Counted from the first letter of the stretch, positions 1 through 9,406 are shown. The stretch: 37,788 bases of DNA from Bacteroidota bacterium (GCA_016713765.1 JADJON010000005.1:1-37788); one strand, 5' to 3'. Made by a program: numbers and translations. Notes: generated by a model not told the origin, from the sequence alone.

Positions 1-1457
1 CGCCTCACGCAGCGTACCTCCACGAAAGGTCATAACGGGCTCTCAGAAGGTTATTGCGTTCTCGCGAGAAAATCCAGAATCGATCGTTCCCAGGCTCCAA
101 CCGCCGTATTCGCAGGAACCATCAGCCAGTAGGTATCCGTTGCCCCGGGTACGACCGCATCGACTACAACCCTAATCCCGTCACGGTCGGCGCAGGAATT
201 GACGATCCCGACATCGGTGTTCCAGCCCCGGAAAATCTTGCGGTCCGACGGCTGGTCCGAATGCGGACAGCAAGCCGATACCATCCTCGTGGTTTACAAG
301 CAGGTGAAACCTGCGGCTGCTGGTAATTTCCGGAAAGATGGCCGTTGCACTTCAATCCGAGCAGCCCCCAGTCCTGCAGCGACAATGCATGAGTCGGCCC
401 GGTTGTACAACTCCACATACTCGGCATAGGGCAAGCGGCGGAGGCTGTCGGCTCGAAACCAGATCTCGTTCGAAACGGCGTCATACTGCAGCACTGGAAC
501 CGGCGCGCATAAACGCAGGATTTAGCGTCGTGTCGCGAACGCCGTATTACCCGCCGCATCCGCATAAGCCCGATACGGTAGCGAATACGTCGGCGTACAA
601 AGAAAGCATTCGCGAATTCCATACAGGATGGCTTTCGTGTCGAAACGCATCGCGCGCTGTGCCGTGAGCAGCAGGATCGCTCCAGGTCCGAGCCGGTAGT
701 GGTCGTGTTCGCTGCGGAATTTCGCGGCGCCGATCGGTTTCATCGAACAATAAACGCAGGCTGCGGTCCGACTCCGTTGCGAGCTGCACGCAGCGCGGGC
801 GACGGAATCACCACCTGCAACGAAGGGATGCTGTCCACATCATCCAGTTCAAAACCCGTCGCGGTTACCACCGGTACAGACGCACTCCAGCCGGAATATG
901 CGTGACGATGTGTACAAGGATTCCGCACGCGACAGCCGCGAACAGGTAGCCGGTTCCTCCGGCAGTGTCCAGGAAGATACTCCAGACACCCGTTTCGTCG
1001 CGCGTTACGCGATCGCCGAAAAGAAGGCGTTGGCAACCATGCCGTCGGGCCCCGGACAATCGACACGCTGGTCGTGCCATTCCTGACGAAAGAGCTCCAC
1101 GGCATCGTTGGCAAGGGCTTCTCGAACTGTAAATAATAGCCGTAACTGAAACCTTCCAGGTCCTGCGTCCGAGACGAGATAGAACCGGGAATAATTGGCT
1201 GAGGAAGGAGAAAAGCTGAGGCGGATCCTAAATCGCCATTCCATTCGGTCCAGCGAAGGGAGTGGGACTGCCATGGACAAATGATTGGTACCGCCCTGCC
1301 GCATCCAACTGCAACCGTCCGTCGCTGTTTACGTAAAGTCCGCGGCATCTTGCCTCCAGGCCGGCCGGTCGAGGAACTCCCCATCCGAAAATCATCTCTG
1401 CCACTGTGCGTGGGCTGTGGATAGAAAAGTAGAAAATGCAGAACAGAGGCTTCGCAT
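1..1457 (-). CDS. Lamin-tail (LTD) domain secreted protein, frameshifted, C-terminus off the left edge
   Basis: Pieces in all three minus-strand frames join into one known Bacteroidota architecture. From the start at 1457 there is a short signal peptide ending AHAQ. Next comes the N-terminal beta-sandwich region seen in these proteins (EWRFRIRLSFSPSSANYSR, then FYLVSD, GYYLQF, NDAVELFRQ, VTRDETGVWSIFLD), then FELDDVD, and finally a lamin-tail-like stretch with the motif EYVELYNRAD near 400-430. At least five frame changes are needed, so no single long frame exists. Proteins of this type are exported and usually end in a T9SS sorting domain, which would lie beyond base 1. I read this as one gene with indel errors because each segment still follows the family, but true decay cannot be excluded. 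The exact start is uncertain. Confidence 0.6.
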
Positions 1458-1582
1458 CCGGTACGGCTGTTTAATTTGGCCCTGCGAAATACGCACTGCA
1501 CGGGTCGGATCACAACCGCATACACGCGGTGTAAAACAATAACCCGCATTCATTCGAATCAGAACCTTAGAACTCCCCCCTA

Positions 1583-2577
1583 ATGAAGTAGCTGTCGTCG
1601 GCGCAACCGGCCTTGTCGGTCAGACCAGTTGAAAAGTCCTCGAACAACAACGGAACTTCCCCCGTTACCGAGCTGGTACCGGTCGCGTCGGAGAAATCCG
1701 TTGGCAAGACGATTCAGTGAAAGGAAAATCCTTTACGGTACGCTCCATGACCGACGCCATCGCGGAAAAGCCGGTCCTGGCTTTGTTCTCGGCCGCGGGA
1801 ACGACCTCGCCGAGTGGGCGCCCAGGTTCGCCGAGGCGGGTATCACGGTCATCGACACCTCCTCCGCCTGGCGGATGGACCCTGACAAGAAGCTCGTCGT
1901 GCCCGAGATCAACGGGGACGTGCTCACGACGAGGACCGCATCATCGCCAATCCGAAGTGCTCCACCATCCAGATGGTGATGGCCCTGCAGCCGCTCGAAC
2001 AACACTACGGCATCGAGCGCATCATTGTCTCCACGTATCAGTCCGTTTCCGGCACCAGAAAGAAAGCCGTGGACCAGTTGATGAACGAGCGCAAAGGTGT
2101 GAGCGGCGACATGGCGTACAAGCACACCATCGACCTGGAACCTCATTCCACAGATCGACAGTTTCCTCGACAACGGGTACACCAAGGAAGAAATGAAAAT
2201 GGTGAACGAGACGCGCAAGATCCTGCGCTCGCCCGGGATCCGCATCACCTCCACCACCGTGCGTGTTCCGGTGAAAGGCGGACACAGTGAATCGGTCAAC
2301 GTCGAACTGAAGAAAGATTTTTCGCTTGACGCCGTGCGTGCCCAGATCGCTGCGATGCCCGGCGTGGTGGTCGTCGATGATCCGGCGAACGCACGCTACC
2401 CGATGCCGATCGAGGCAGAGGGGCAAAGACGAAGTGTTCGTCGGGCGTATCCGCCGCGACGAGTCGCAACCGAACCCGCTCAACCTCTGGATCGTTTCCG
2501 ACAACCTCCGCAAAGGCGCCGCCACGAACGCCGTGCAGATCGCGGAGTACCTGGTGGCAAAGAAGATCGTCGGGTGA
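1583..2577 (+). CDS. asd: Aspartate-semialdehyde dehydrogenase, frameshifted
   Basis: This would make L-aspartate 4-semialdehyde from aspartyl phosphate with NADPH (EC 1.2.1.11), feeding lysine, threonine, methionine and diaminopimelate synthesis in the cytoplasm. Joining the three forward frames gives MKVAVVGATGLVGQ (nucleotide-binding loop; one base missing after ATG AA), LAEWAPRFAEAGITVIDTSS, and then NPKCSTIQMV with the catalytic Cys at 1958-1960. After that come QSVSGT, GHSESVNVE (substrate-binding His region) and a normal C-terminus NAVQIAEYLVAKKIVG. The reconstructed length, about 330 residues, is normal for the family. At least five single-base indels interrupt it. Because every segment is conserved and asd is usually essential, sequencing error is more likely than loss. 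A GTTTC heptamer array starts 6 nt after the stop. Confidence 0.85.
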
Positions 2578-2583
2578 AAAAAT

Positions 2584-2620
2584 GTTTCGAGTTCCGGGTT
2601 TCGAGTTTCGGAGTTTCCGG
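2584..2620 (+). repeat. GTTTCNN heptamer array downstream of asd
   Basis: Five tandem units begin GTTTC or GTTCC at 2584, 2591, 2598, 2605 and 2613. The first three are 7 bp and the last two 8 bp. The array begins 6 nt after the asd stop and reads GTTTC in the sense of asd, the same polarity as the arrays after the SDR, acs and purF-like genes. Confidence 0.85.
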
Positions 2621-2738
2621 TCTTCGTAAAAGCTATGGCAGGCTGGCTTTTGGGTGGTGTAGGAGATCGAATTCGAAAGTCCAACGTCTGGAAACTCAGT
2701 TCATCCAATTAATTGAAAGACCCTTGCTGAACGCGACC

Positions 2739-3688
2739 TTATTGCCGGATCAGTTTTCCGGTTGTGAAAGCGCCGCGCTCTTCCGTACAACGGTACCAAT
2801 AGCTCCCGGCCGGGAGTCCGCTTAAATCGAGCTTCTGGTCTTTCTCGATCGTCGCTCGCCTCGACGATACGGCCGAATGCATCGAACAACTCCCAATAAA
2901 CCGGTTGGCTGCACCTGACGAAAGACACGACATCTTCGAACGGGTTGGGGCCGATCCGCGGGAAATTCTCACTCAGCTCATTCAAACCGACCGGGCAGGG
3001 GCGGATGCTGACATCCTCGATAAAAAAGTAAGCGCCGTTCATGGTGGAGTTCGGGTCGAGGACCGAGGTGTCGATCTGCGCATCGTACTCCGAAGTTCCG
3101 ATGATCGCGAAGGCTTCTCTCCGCCGGCGGTGATGGTTCCATGAACGCGTGTCCAGCCCGAGGTGTCGTTGATGACACCGGCAGTATTCGTGAGCACTGG
3201 CGTCAGGGTAATGGAAGATTATTCGTAACACCGGAAATGCGCGTCGATGAAAGCGCCAGGCCGATGTCGGCCGCAGCGAACGCCATCAGGTCGCCCGGGC
3301 TGACGAAGAACTCGACCTCGTAGCAGTCGCCGGCTGACAGCGGGCTGGTCAGTTCCACCTGGGCAAACTCCCGGTAGTTGGGGAAGTCCGGGTAGTAGAC
3401 GAAGACGCCGCCATAGCCAACGCCACTTCGCGCAAGCTGGAAGCCTGCAAAATTGTCCGGAACATTTACAAAGTTCGAAGAACCGGCACACGCGTTGAAA
3501 AGATCGGGTGAGCCGCCCGGTCCGGGAAAGATGGCCGGATTACTCCAGCCACTGGCCGAATCCAGACAGGATAATCCAACCGGACAATTCATGATTTCCA
3601 GGTCGCCGTTGACGATTAGGTTTTGGGCCTGCGTGGAAGAGAAACATAGAATAACAAGGACGATTTGTAAATGAACCCGTATCATCAT
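2739..3688 (-). CDS. Secreted protein with T9SS type A C-terminal sorting domain, frameshifted
   Basis: The start at 3688 (MMIRV) begins a signal peptide ending SSTQAQ. The mature N-terminus LIVNGDLE resembles carbohydrate-binding or choice-anchor modules of Bacteroidota cell-surface proteins (NGDLE...W, then FQLARSGVGYGGVF and YEVEFFVS). After a frameshift near 3200 the protein continues with EAFAIIGTSEYDAQ, GAYFFIEDVSIRPC and a T9SS type A domain (PRIGPNPFEDVVSF, then LDLSGLPAGSYWYRC and KLIRQ). Another frame change lies near 2850. Such proteins cross the outer membrane by T9SS and are released or anchored after tail cleavage. The substrate is unknown. It lies between two inverted GTTTC/GAAAC heptamer arrays. 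Confidence 0.75.
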
Positions 3689-3751
3689 GTTGGAACAATT
3701 GACAAGAGATCGATCCTTGACGCGTGCGAAGATCCTAATGACTTTATTCAA

Positions 3752-5695
3752 TCAACTGGAAACGCGAAACCGGAAACACGAAACTGAAAACCCTTTTTCA
3801 GTAAGCTCGCGCATTAACCCTCCACAATTGATGAACGCCTTGCTCACCACGCGGTTGCCACCCGGTGTCGGGTAGTTACCGGTGAAATACCAGTCGCCGC
3901 GATGGTTCGGACAGGCGCTGTGCAGGTCTTCGATCTTTTGGAAAATGATCTCCAACTCCGCCTGGCAACCTTCGGGCCTGACGATCTCGGCGATCTTTTT
4001 ACTGATTTGCTCGGCGGTGAAGGGCTGATAGATCATGCGCACGAAGTTCTTCATCTCGTTCACGCCTAATTCCAGTTGCTCCTTGCAGCGCTGGTAGGTC
4101 TCGTCGACGATGTGCTCGAGGTCATGTTCTTCCAGCAGGGCGATGGCGGCACGGAAAGCGACCAGGTCGCCGATGCGCGCCATGTCGATGCCGTAACAGT
4201 CGGGGTACCGGATCTGTGGCGCCGAACTGACGATCACGATCTTCTTCGGACCCAGCCGGTCGAGCATGCGGATGATGGAATTCTTCAGCGTGGTTCCGCG
4301 CACGATCGAGTCGTCGATCACAACCAGGTTGTCGACACCGCGCCGCACGCTGCCGTGCGTGATGTCGTACACGTGCGCCACCATATCGCCACGGTCCGTA
4401 TCGTTGGTGATGAAGGTCCGCAGCTTCGCGTCTTTCAGGGCGACCTTCTCCGCGCGCGGTCGAATGGAGAGGATCTCGTTGAGCTGTTCGTCGGTGGGCG
4501 CTGCTCCCAGTTGGCGGATCTTCCGCTTCTTGACTTCTTTCAGGTAGTCTTCGATCCCGTTGATCATCCCATAGAAGGCGACCTCCGCCGTGTTCGGGAT
4601 GAATGAAAAGACGGTGTTGCGGACATCGTTGTTAATCGACTGGAGAATGGAGGTACACAACAGTCGGCCGAGTTCTTTCCGCTCTTTGTAGATATCGGCA
4701 TCGCTGCCGCGGGAGAAATAGATGCGTTCGAAGGAACAACTCAATCGCTGCACGGGCTCCTTGACAACCTCTTCGCTGATCTTTCCGTTCTTCTTGATGA
4801 TCAGCGCATGGCCGGGACGGATCTCCTGGATCTGTTCCAGTGAAGCGTTGAAGGCTGCCTGGATGGGCGGACGCTCCGAGGCGACGACCAGCACTTCCTC
4901 GTCGCGGTAGTAATAGGCCGGGCGAATTCCCGCAGGATCGCGCAGGACGAACGCGTCGCCGTGCCCGAGCAAACCGGCCATGACATAACCGCCGTCCCAG
5001 TACTTGGACGAACGCCGCAGGATGCGGGCGATGTCCATGTGTTCGGCGATGAGTGGGGAACTTTCTTCTTTACTGTTACCGAGCTCGCGGAACCTACGGT
5101 AGAGTTCTTCGTTCTCTTCGTCGAGGAAGTGACCGATGTTCTCCATGACCGTTACCGTATCGGCTTTCTCCTTCGGATGCTGTCCGAGTTCCACCAGGTG
5201 GTCGAACAGTTCGTCGACGTTGGTCATGTTGAAATTCCCTGCGACGACGAGGTTGCGCGTCATCCAGTTGTTCTGGCGGAGGAACGGATGACAGGCTTCT
5301 ATCGAATTGCCGCCATAAGTACCGTAGCGGAGATGTCCCAGCCAGAGCTCGCCGGTGAAGGCTACGTTTTTCCTGAGCCAGTCGGCATCCAGTAAGCGAT
5401 CGGGATGGTTGGCCCGTACTTCCTCGAACTTCGCGCCGATGCGGCCGAAGATATCGGGCAGGGGTTGTTTCTCTACGGAACGGTAGCGGCTGATGTAGCG
5501 CGTGCCGGGCTCCACATCGAACTTGATGTTGGCGACGCCCGCGCCATCCTGTCCCCGATTGTGCTGCTTCTCCATGAGGAGGTACAGCTTGTTCATCGCA
5601 TAAAGCGGGGTCCCGTATTTCTTAACGTAGTAGGAAAACGGCTTGAGCAGGCGGATCAAGGCAATCCCGCACTCGTGCTGGAGAACGTCAGACAT
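3752..5695 (-). CDS. purF: Amidophosphoribosyltransferase (long Bacteroidota form)
   Basis: The 647-residue protein has an N-terminal class II glutamine amidotransferase domain and a C-terminal phosphoribosyltransferase domain. The likely nucleophile is Cys9 in QHECGIA. RGQDGAG, LGHLRYGTYGG and AGNFNMTNVDELF follow the Ntn-hydrolase fold. VVIDDSIVRGTTLKNSI near residue 465 is the PRPP-binding loop. The family transfers glutamine ammonia to PRPP to make 5-phosphoribosylamine, the first step of purine synthesis. This version is longer than classical PurF (about 470-500 residues), as in the second, extended PurF-like paralogue common in Bacteroidota, so its exact substrate is less certain. The last residues, FSVSCFRFRVSS, are encoded by a GTTTC heptamer array and are probably an acquired extension. 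The start sits 7 nt from a TACCTTTG element. Confidence 0.85.
   Translation of the reverse strand: MSDVLQHECGIALIRLLKPFSYYVKKYGTPLYAMNKLYLLMEKQHNRGQDGAGVANIKFDVEPGTRYISRYRSVEKQPLPDIFGRIGAKFEEVRANHPDRLLDADWLRKNVAFTGELWLGHLRYGTYGGNSIEACHPFLRQNNWMTRNLVVAGNFNMTNVDELFDHLVELGQHPKEKADTVTVMENIGHFLDEENEELYRRFRELGNSKEESSPLIAEHMDIARILRRSSKYWDGGYVMAGLLGHGDAFVLRDPAGIRPAYYYRDEEVLVVASERPPIQAAFNASLEQIQEIRPGHALIIKKNGKISEEVVKEPVQRLSCSFERIYFSRGSDADIYKERKELGRLLCTSILQSINNDVRNTVFSFIPNTAEVAFYGMINGIEDYLKEVKKRKIRQLGAAPTDEQLNEILSIRPRAEKVALKDAKLRTFITNDTDRGDMVAHVYDITHGSVRRGVDNLVVIDDSIVRGTTLKNSIIRMLDRLGPKKIVIVSSAPQIRYPDCYGIDMARIGDLVAFRAAIALLEEHDLEHIVDETYQRCKEQLELGVNEMKNFVRMIYQPFTAEQISKKIAEIVRPEGCQAELEIIFQKIEDLHSACPNHRGDWYFTGNYPTPGGNRVVSKAFINCGGLMRELTEKGFSVSCFRFRVSS
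3757..3784 (-). repeat. GTTTCNN heptamer array overlapping the 3' end of the purF-like gene
   Basis: Four exact 7-bp units (on the plus strand TGGAAAC, GCGAAAC, CGGAAAC, ACGAAAC). Read in the sense of the purF-like gene they are GTTTCNN. They encode most of its last ten residues before the TGA at 3752-3754. Confidence 0.9.
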
Positions 5696-5702
5696 CCGGT
5701 TG

Positions 5703-5710
5703 CAAAGGTA
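5703..5710 (-). promoter_or_regulatory. Candidate Bacteroidota -7 promoter element of the purF-like gene
   Basis: The minus strand reads TACCTTTG, a match to the TAnnTTTG -7 consensus of Bacteroidota housekeeping promoters. It is only 7 nt upstream of the ATG, so the mRNA would be nearly leaderless. I found no clear -33 TTTG at the usual distance. Confidence 0.4.
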
Positions 5711-5774
5711 GCCAAAAGGCGGACGGCAGTCCAGTACTAAAGTCAGCCTAAAGGGCGGTATTCTGGCTATTTTT

Positions 5775-5880
<106 letters not shown>

Positions 5881-5947
5881 CGCGGGGCTTGAAACCACAG
5901 GGATTTCTATGGACAAAGTCAAGTACCAGACTTGTGTTTTTCCAAGA

Positions 5948-6970
5948 TTACGCTGCGCAACGGTTTTGGTAGTTGGGGTCGTAAGGTTGCTGGGTTCTCA
6001 CCACGGCTAAGGCCAGGTGCAGGATCTTGTTTCGTGCTGCATTGATTGCCTGATACGGAGCTTTGCCCTGCTGGATCTTGCGTTGGTAGTATGAGCTGAT
6101 TGTGCCGGCTTTGCGTTTTATCTGCGACCATACTCCAAGGGTAAGTACGGCCTTGAGTCGCATGTTCGCCATTTTGCTCACTCGGCTTCGGCCATGAAGA
6201 CTTGTACCGGAACTATTAGGGAAGGGGGCGCACCCGGCATAGCAGGCCAGTTGCTTGGGATTATCGTAATGCAGGAAGTTATTCGTACTGGCAATGAGTT
6301 CAATCGCCGCCACAGGCCCAATGCCGGGAACTGTTTGCAGCAGTTCGTAATTACTGTTCAGACTACGATCCTGCCCGATGAGTTCCCGCAGGTTCTCTTC
6401 AAGCCTCTTTTGCTCTTGCTCCAGCTTACGCAGGGGCTCTTTGCAGTGTCGTTCAAGTGCAGCGGCCGAAGACTTTTCCCCAATGGCCTTCAACTCGCGG
6501 ATCGGAACCTTCAGCATTTGAATACACTTGATCAAACGCTGACGCAGTGCCAGCAGGTCCTTCAGGCGCAACAGGCTCTGTGAGGAAGGCTGCCAAAGCC
6601 GGGCCTTGTCATGGAACCGTACTGCGTACTCAGCAATGCGCATAGCATCCAGCTTGTCACTCTTGCCGCGTTGAAGACCCAGCGACCGCTTGATCGAGAT
6701 GGGAAGCTCCAACCAAAGGGCGATTGCTTCCTTGAGCAGGTGATTTACCAGCGGACGATTGTAAATGCCCGTGTACTCCATGCAGACCAACAGTTCCGAT
6801 GGGGCCACGCCTTTGCCCTTGAGCCAGCCTGTCAGCTTGCGGATTCCCCGGAGCGTATTGTCCACCTGACAATGCTCCATCGTACTGAGGTCTCCCTGGG
6901 TGACCAGGGCCAGGTCCAACGTCTTCTTGGACACGTCCACTCCCAGATAATGTGTGTACTGGTTTTTCAT
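5948..6970 (-). CDS. IS110 family transposase (DEDD recombinase)
   Basis: The protein has about 340 residues from the ATG at 6970. An upstream in-frame GTG at 7000 would add ten residues and run into the RNA region. The N-terminal DEDD_Tnp_IS110 domain shows GVDVSKKTLD (first Asp), CMEYTGIYN (Glu) and KSDKLDAMRIAEYA (two Asp). A coiled-coil segment rich in Lys, Glu and Leu follows. The C-terminal Transposase_20 domain shows TVPGIGPVAA and GCAPFPNSSGTS, carrying the candidate catalytic Ser. The frame is intact, so the element may be active. Members catalyse RNA-guided insertion and excision through a circular intermediate. The element is surrounded by intergenic repeats rather than inserted into a gene. 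Confidence 0.95.
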   Translation of the reverse strand: MKNQYTHYLGVDVSKKTLDLALVTQGDLSTMEHCQVDNTLRGIRKLTGWLKGKGVAPSELLVCMEYTGIYNRPLVNHLLKEAIALWLELPISIKRSLGLQRGKSDKLDAMRIAEYAVRFHDKARLWQPSSQSLLRLKDLLALRQRLIKCIQMLKVPIRELKAIGEKSSAAALERHCKEPLRKLEQEQKRLEENLRELIGQDRSLNSNYELLQTVPGIGPVAAIELIASTNNFLHYDNPKQLACYAGCAPFPNSSGTSLHGRSRVSKMANMRLKAVLTLGVWSQIKRKAGTISSYYQRKIQQGKAPYQAINAARNKILHLALAVVRTQQPYDPNYQNRCAA

Positions 6971-7000
6971 GTAACTTAGTGTTGAAGTTTCATTAACCAC

Positions 7001-7160
7001 AGACTGAGAGGACTCAAACCCTTAATAGAAGGCTTCAAAGCCTAAATTTCTATCTGAGTTTTCTCAGTCACATCAGCAGGGGGCTGAATCTCTGTATAGG
7101 CTTCAAAGCCTTGGACACGAGTAAGGTTCCCCTGTTGATGTGGTTAACTTGTCCTGAAGT
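7001..7160 (-). ncRNA. Candidate IS110 bridge RNA
   Basis: In transposase sense this region folds into two successive long stem-loops just upstream of the gene. Stem 1 pairs 7129-7142 with 7069-7083 (ACATCA plus a G/C-rich run, one G-U). Stem 2 pairs 7063-7068 with 7003-7008, 7055-7059 with 7012-7016, and 7048-7053 with 7025-7030. Both loops contain the same 14-mer AGGCTTTGAAGCCT (plus-strand coordinates 7098-7111 and 7030-7043). Two loops in a left-end RNA match the target-binding and donor-binding loop plan of IS110 bridge RNAs. The ends of the RNA are a guess. The fold was drawn by eye. Confidence 0.6.
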
Positions 7161-7228
7161 TACAAGTCCTGAGATTGGTACTTTTCTAAGACTGTGGATA
7201 CCGGTACAAACTAAAGGGACACGATGGG

Positions 7229-7400
7229 CAGTAGGCAGAAATCAGTAGGCAGTTGGCGGTAGGCGGTGGGCGGTGGGCAGTGGGCGGTGGGCAGAGGGCG
7301 GTGGGCAGAGGGCGGTGACCCCACGCTCTTCCACCCTCGTTCCTCGGTCCCGCAACTCGTTCCTTCATTCCGTCCCTCGCCCTCGTCGCTCGTCCCTCCT
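7229..7400 (+). repeat. CRGTRGG heptamer array plus conserved tail (right copy)
   Basis: Twelve consecutive heptamers occupy 7229-7312, nearly all CRGTRGG, with one CAGAAAT and two CAGAGGG variants. The same tail as at 5824-5880 follows, with a handful of mismatches. It is extended by a CTCGTCC-like pyrimidine-rich stretch that also tends to a 7-bp spacing and ends just before the histidine-kinase stop at 7403. Confidence 0.9.
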
Positions 7401-7402
7401 TT

Positions 7403-8692
7403 TCACGCCCTGTCGGATTGGAAGACTCGCTCGGCCGAGAAGCGGAGGATGAACAGGTGCCGGTCGTCGAGGTAATCGTAATGAACTTCCAATTCGGAAT
7501 GGTCGCAGATGCGTTTTACGATGGCCAGGCCCAGTCCGACGGAATCGGCCTGGTTGCCCTTTTTGAAGCGTTCGAAGATCTGACTACCCGGGATCGGCAA
7601 TGGATCGCCGCTGTTGCCGACCACCAGTTCCGAGGCGGTAAGGCGGACGAGCAGCTCTCCTCCTTCTTTGTTGTACTTGATGGCGTTCGAGAGCAGATTG
7701 GTGATCAGGATGTCGGCCAGGTAGGGATTCATCAGCAGGAATACCCGTTCGTCGATCTCGTCGCGCACTTTCAGTTCCCTTGATTCGATGAACATATCGA
7801 GGTCGCCCAGTTGCTTCCGGATCAACTTGCCGAGCGGCACGTGTTGCTCCTCCGCATATTGCTCGTTCTCGATACGCGTGAGCAGGATGAGTCCGCGGTT
7901 CATCTTCGACAGGCGATTCACCGAATCGAGCGCGCTGCGGACCTGGTTCATCTGCTCCGGCGTGAGGTTATCGGACTGCATGATGATCTCCAGCTTGGAG
8001 CGAATGATCGCGAGCGGTGTCTGCGTTTCGTGCGACATGTTCTCTGTGAACTCCCGCAGGTTGCGGTAGTCGCGGGTCACCTTGTCGGTGAGGCGGATGA
8101 GCTCGTTGTTCAGCGTATTGAACTCGTCGACATTGGAAAACAGGAATCGCAGTTTACTGTTGCGCTGCACGTCGAATCGTTGCAGCATAGCGATGGCCTG
8201 GTAAAGAGGTCGCCAGATACGTGTCGAGAAAAAACGGTTGAGGAAGTAAAACAACGCGACGATGTCGATGCCGACCAGCAGGATGGTGTACACCATGCCG
8301 CGCCACAGTTCTTTGTTCTGCGTGCCCCTGTCCCAGATGCGGATCCGGTACGCCTTCTTGTTGATCTGCTGTTCATACGAGAGCACCCGGAACGGGACCA
8401 GGTCCTCTTCATAGGCGTCGTACAGGGCGGTATCCTTCAGGTAAACGCGAAAGGACGTAAAGCGCTCGATCGGCGTGACCTCGACCAGGTCGCCGAACTG
8501 GAACGGCCGGTCCTGCAGAAACGGTTGCGAGGCGATCTGCTCTTCAATGCGCGATTTCTTGATGAGCATGTGCTCGGCGATCTCCTTGTCGACCACGTAA
8601 AACACACGGTACGAGAGGAACGCGGAGCTGACCAGGAGCAACACCACCGAGGTAACCAGGTAATACCGGTTGGTGATGTTGAGCAGCCTCAT
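7403..8692 (-). CDS. Sensor histidine kinase
   Basis: The 429-residue inner-membrane kinase has a transmembrane helix at about residues 9-29, a periplasmic domain of about 105 residues, and a second helix at about 134-153. The dimerisation/phosphoacceptor helix carries His221 in NMSHETQTPLAII. The HATPase domain has the N box NLLSNAIKYN, a short G1 (VVGNSGDPLP) and G2 (GLGLAIVKRI). A HAMP domain is not obvious. Its ATG overlaps the stop of the response regulator by 4 nt (ATGA), so the two are translationally coupled. The signal is unknown. The ATP lid is short, typical of a Bacteroidota subfamily paired with OmpR regulators. Confidence 0.92.
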   Translation of the reverse strand: MRLLNITNRYYLVTSVVLLLVSSAFLSYRVFYVVDKEIAEHMLIKKSRIEEQIASQPFLQDRPFQFGDLVEVTPIERFTSFRVYLKDTALYDAYEEDLVPFRVLSYEQQINKKAYRIRIWDRGTQNKELWRGMVYTILLVGIDIVALFYFLNRFFSTRIWRPLYQAIAMLQRFDVQRNSKLRFLFSNVDEFNTLNNELIRLTDKVTRDYRNLREFTENMSHETQTPLAIIRSKLEIIMQSDNLTPEQMNQVRSALDSVNRLSKMNRGLILLTRIENEQYAEEQHVPLGKLIRKQLGDLDMFIESRELKVRDEIDERVFLLMNPYLADILITNLLSNAIKYNKEGGELLVRLTASELVVGNSGDPLPIPGSQIFERFKKGNQADSVGLGLAIVKRICDHSELEVHYDYLDDRHLFILRFSAERVFQSDRA

Positions 8693-9366
8693 TCTCCGGT
8701 GAATTTGTAACCGACACCGTAGACCGACTTGATATAATCGCGTCCGCCGCTATCGATGATTTTCTTGCGCAGGTTCTTGATGTGGCTGTAGATGAAATCG
8801 AAGGAGTCGGCCATGTCGGCATGATCCCCCCACAAGTGCTCCGCGATGGCTTCCTTGCTCAACACCTTGTTCGGGTTGCTGACCAGGTACATGAGTAATT
8901 CATGCTCTTTTTTCGTGAGGCTGATCATCTTGTCGTTCACATACATCATCATCTCGTCCGGCACGACTTTGAGTTCATGGAAGACTAATTCCCGACGCCC
9001 CTGCGAGGAACGACGACGGAACACCGATTTGATACGGGCACCCAGTTCCGGCATATGGAACGGTTTGGTGATGTAATCGTCCGCCCCGATGTTGAGGCCG
9101 GTCAGCCGGTCGTCCAGTGAATTCCGTGCGGAAACGATTAGGATACTGGTCTGGTGTTCCTTTTTCTGCATCTCCTCGATGACTCGTAGACCGCTTCCAT
9201 CGGGCAGGCCGATATCCAGCACGATGCAGTCGAAGGATGCGCTCTCGATCTCACGAATCGCGTCCTGGAGATTTTGGGCCTGCCGGCATTCCATACCGAT
9301 ATCCCGCAGGTAAACCAACATTGAATTCAACAACTCCTGTTCATCCTCGACGATCAATACTTTCAT
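8689..9366 (-). CDS. OmpR-family response regulator
   Basis: The 225-residue protein has an N-terminal receiver domain with acidic pocket VEDEQ, phospho-acceptor Asp51 in IVLDIGLPDGSG, and Lys in ITKPFHMPEL. A C-terminal winged-helix Trans_reg_C domain follows (LTKKEHELLMYL, LSKEAIAEHLWG, GRDYIKSVYGVGYKF). It is the first gene of a two-gene unit and is followed with overlap by its kinase. The next gene upstream is divergent (start at 9561), so the 194-bp gap may hold both promoters. Its regulon is unknown. Confidence 0.95.
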   Translation of the reverse strand: MKVLIVEDEQELLNSMLVYLRDIGMECRQAQNLQDAIREIESASFDCIVLDIGLPDGSGLRVIEEMQKKEHQTSILIVSARNSLDDRLTGLNIGADDYITKPFHMPELGARIKSVFRRRSSQGRRELVFHELKVVPDEMMMYVNDKMISLTKKEHELLMYLVSNPNKVLSKEAIAEHLWGDHADMADSFDFIYSHIKNLRKKIIDSGGRDYIKSVYGVGYKFTGE

Positions 9367-9377
9367 GTGCTGCTTAT

Positions 9378-9406
9378 TTATTATCAGTCTACTTGCTTTT
9401 TGTCAA
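9378..9406 (-). promoter_or_regulatory. Candidate promoter of the two-component pair
   Basis: On the minus strand TTGACA (9401-9406) and TAATAA (9378-9383) are separated by 17 nt, and the regulator ATG follows 12 nt later. This resembles a sigma70-type promoter more than the Bacteroidota TAnnTTTG form, so confidence is low. Confidence 0.25.

Larger units (their letters stand above)
5881..7205 (-). mobile_element. IS110-group insertion sequence (approximate ends)
   Basis: The element consists of one transposase gene, a short 3' flank of about 65 nt and a long structured 5' flank of about 230 nt. That asymmetry is typical of the IS110 group, whose non-coding left end encodes the bridge RNA. 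No terminal inverted repeats were seen, as expected for this family. The ends cannot be fixed from a single copy. I placed them where the two flanking composite repeats stop. Confidence 0.65.

Noticed and set aside
740..1549. A single 269-codon gene on the minus strand
   Set aside because: Only parts of this frame match the lamin-tail protein. The conserved segments switch among three frames, so the long frame is partly out of phase.
4076..4606. Open frame of 176 codons on the plus strand
   Set aside because: It lies wholly antisense to the PRPP-binding half of the purF-like gene and has shadow-like composition.
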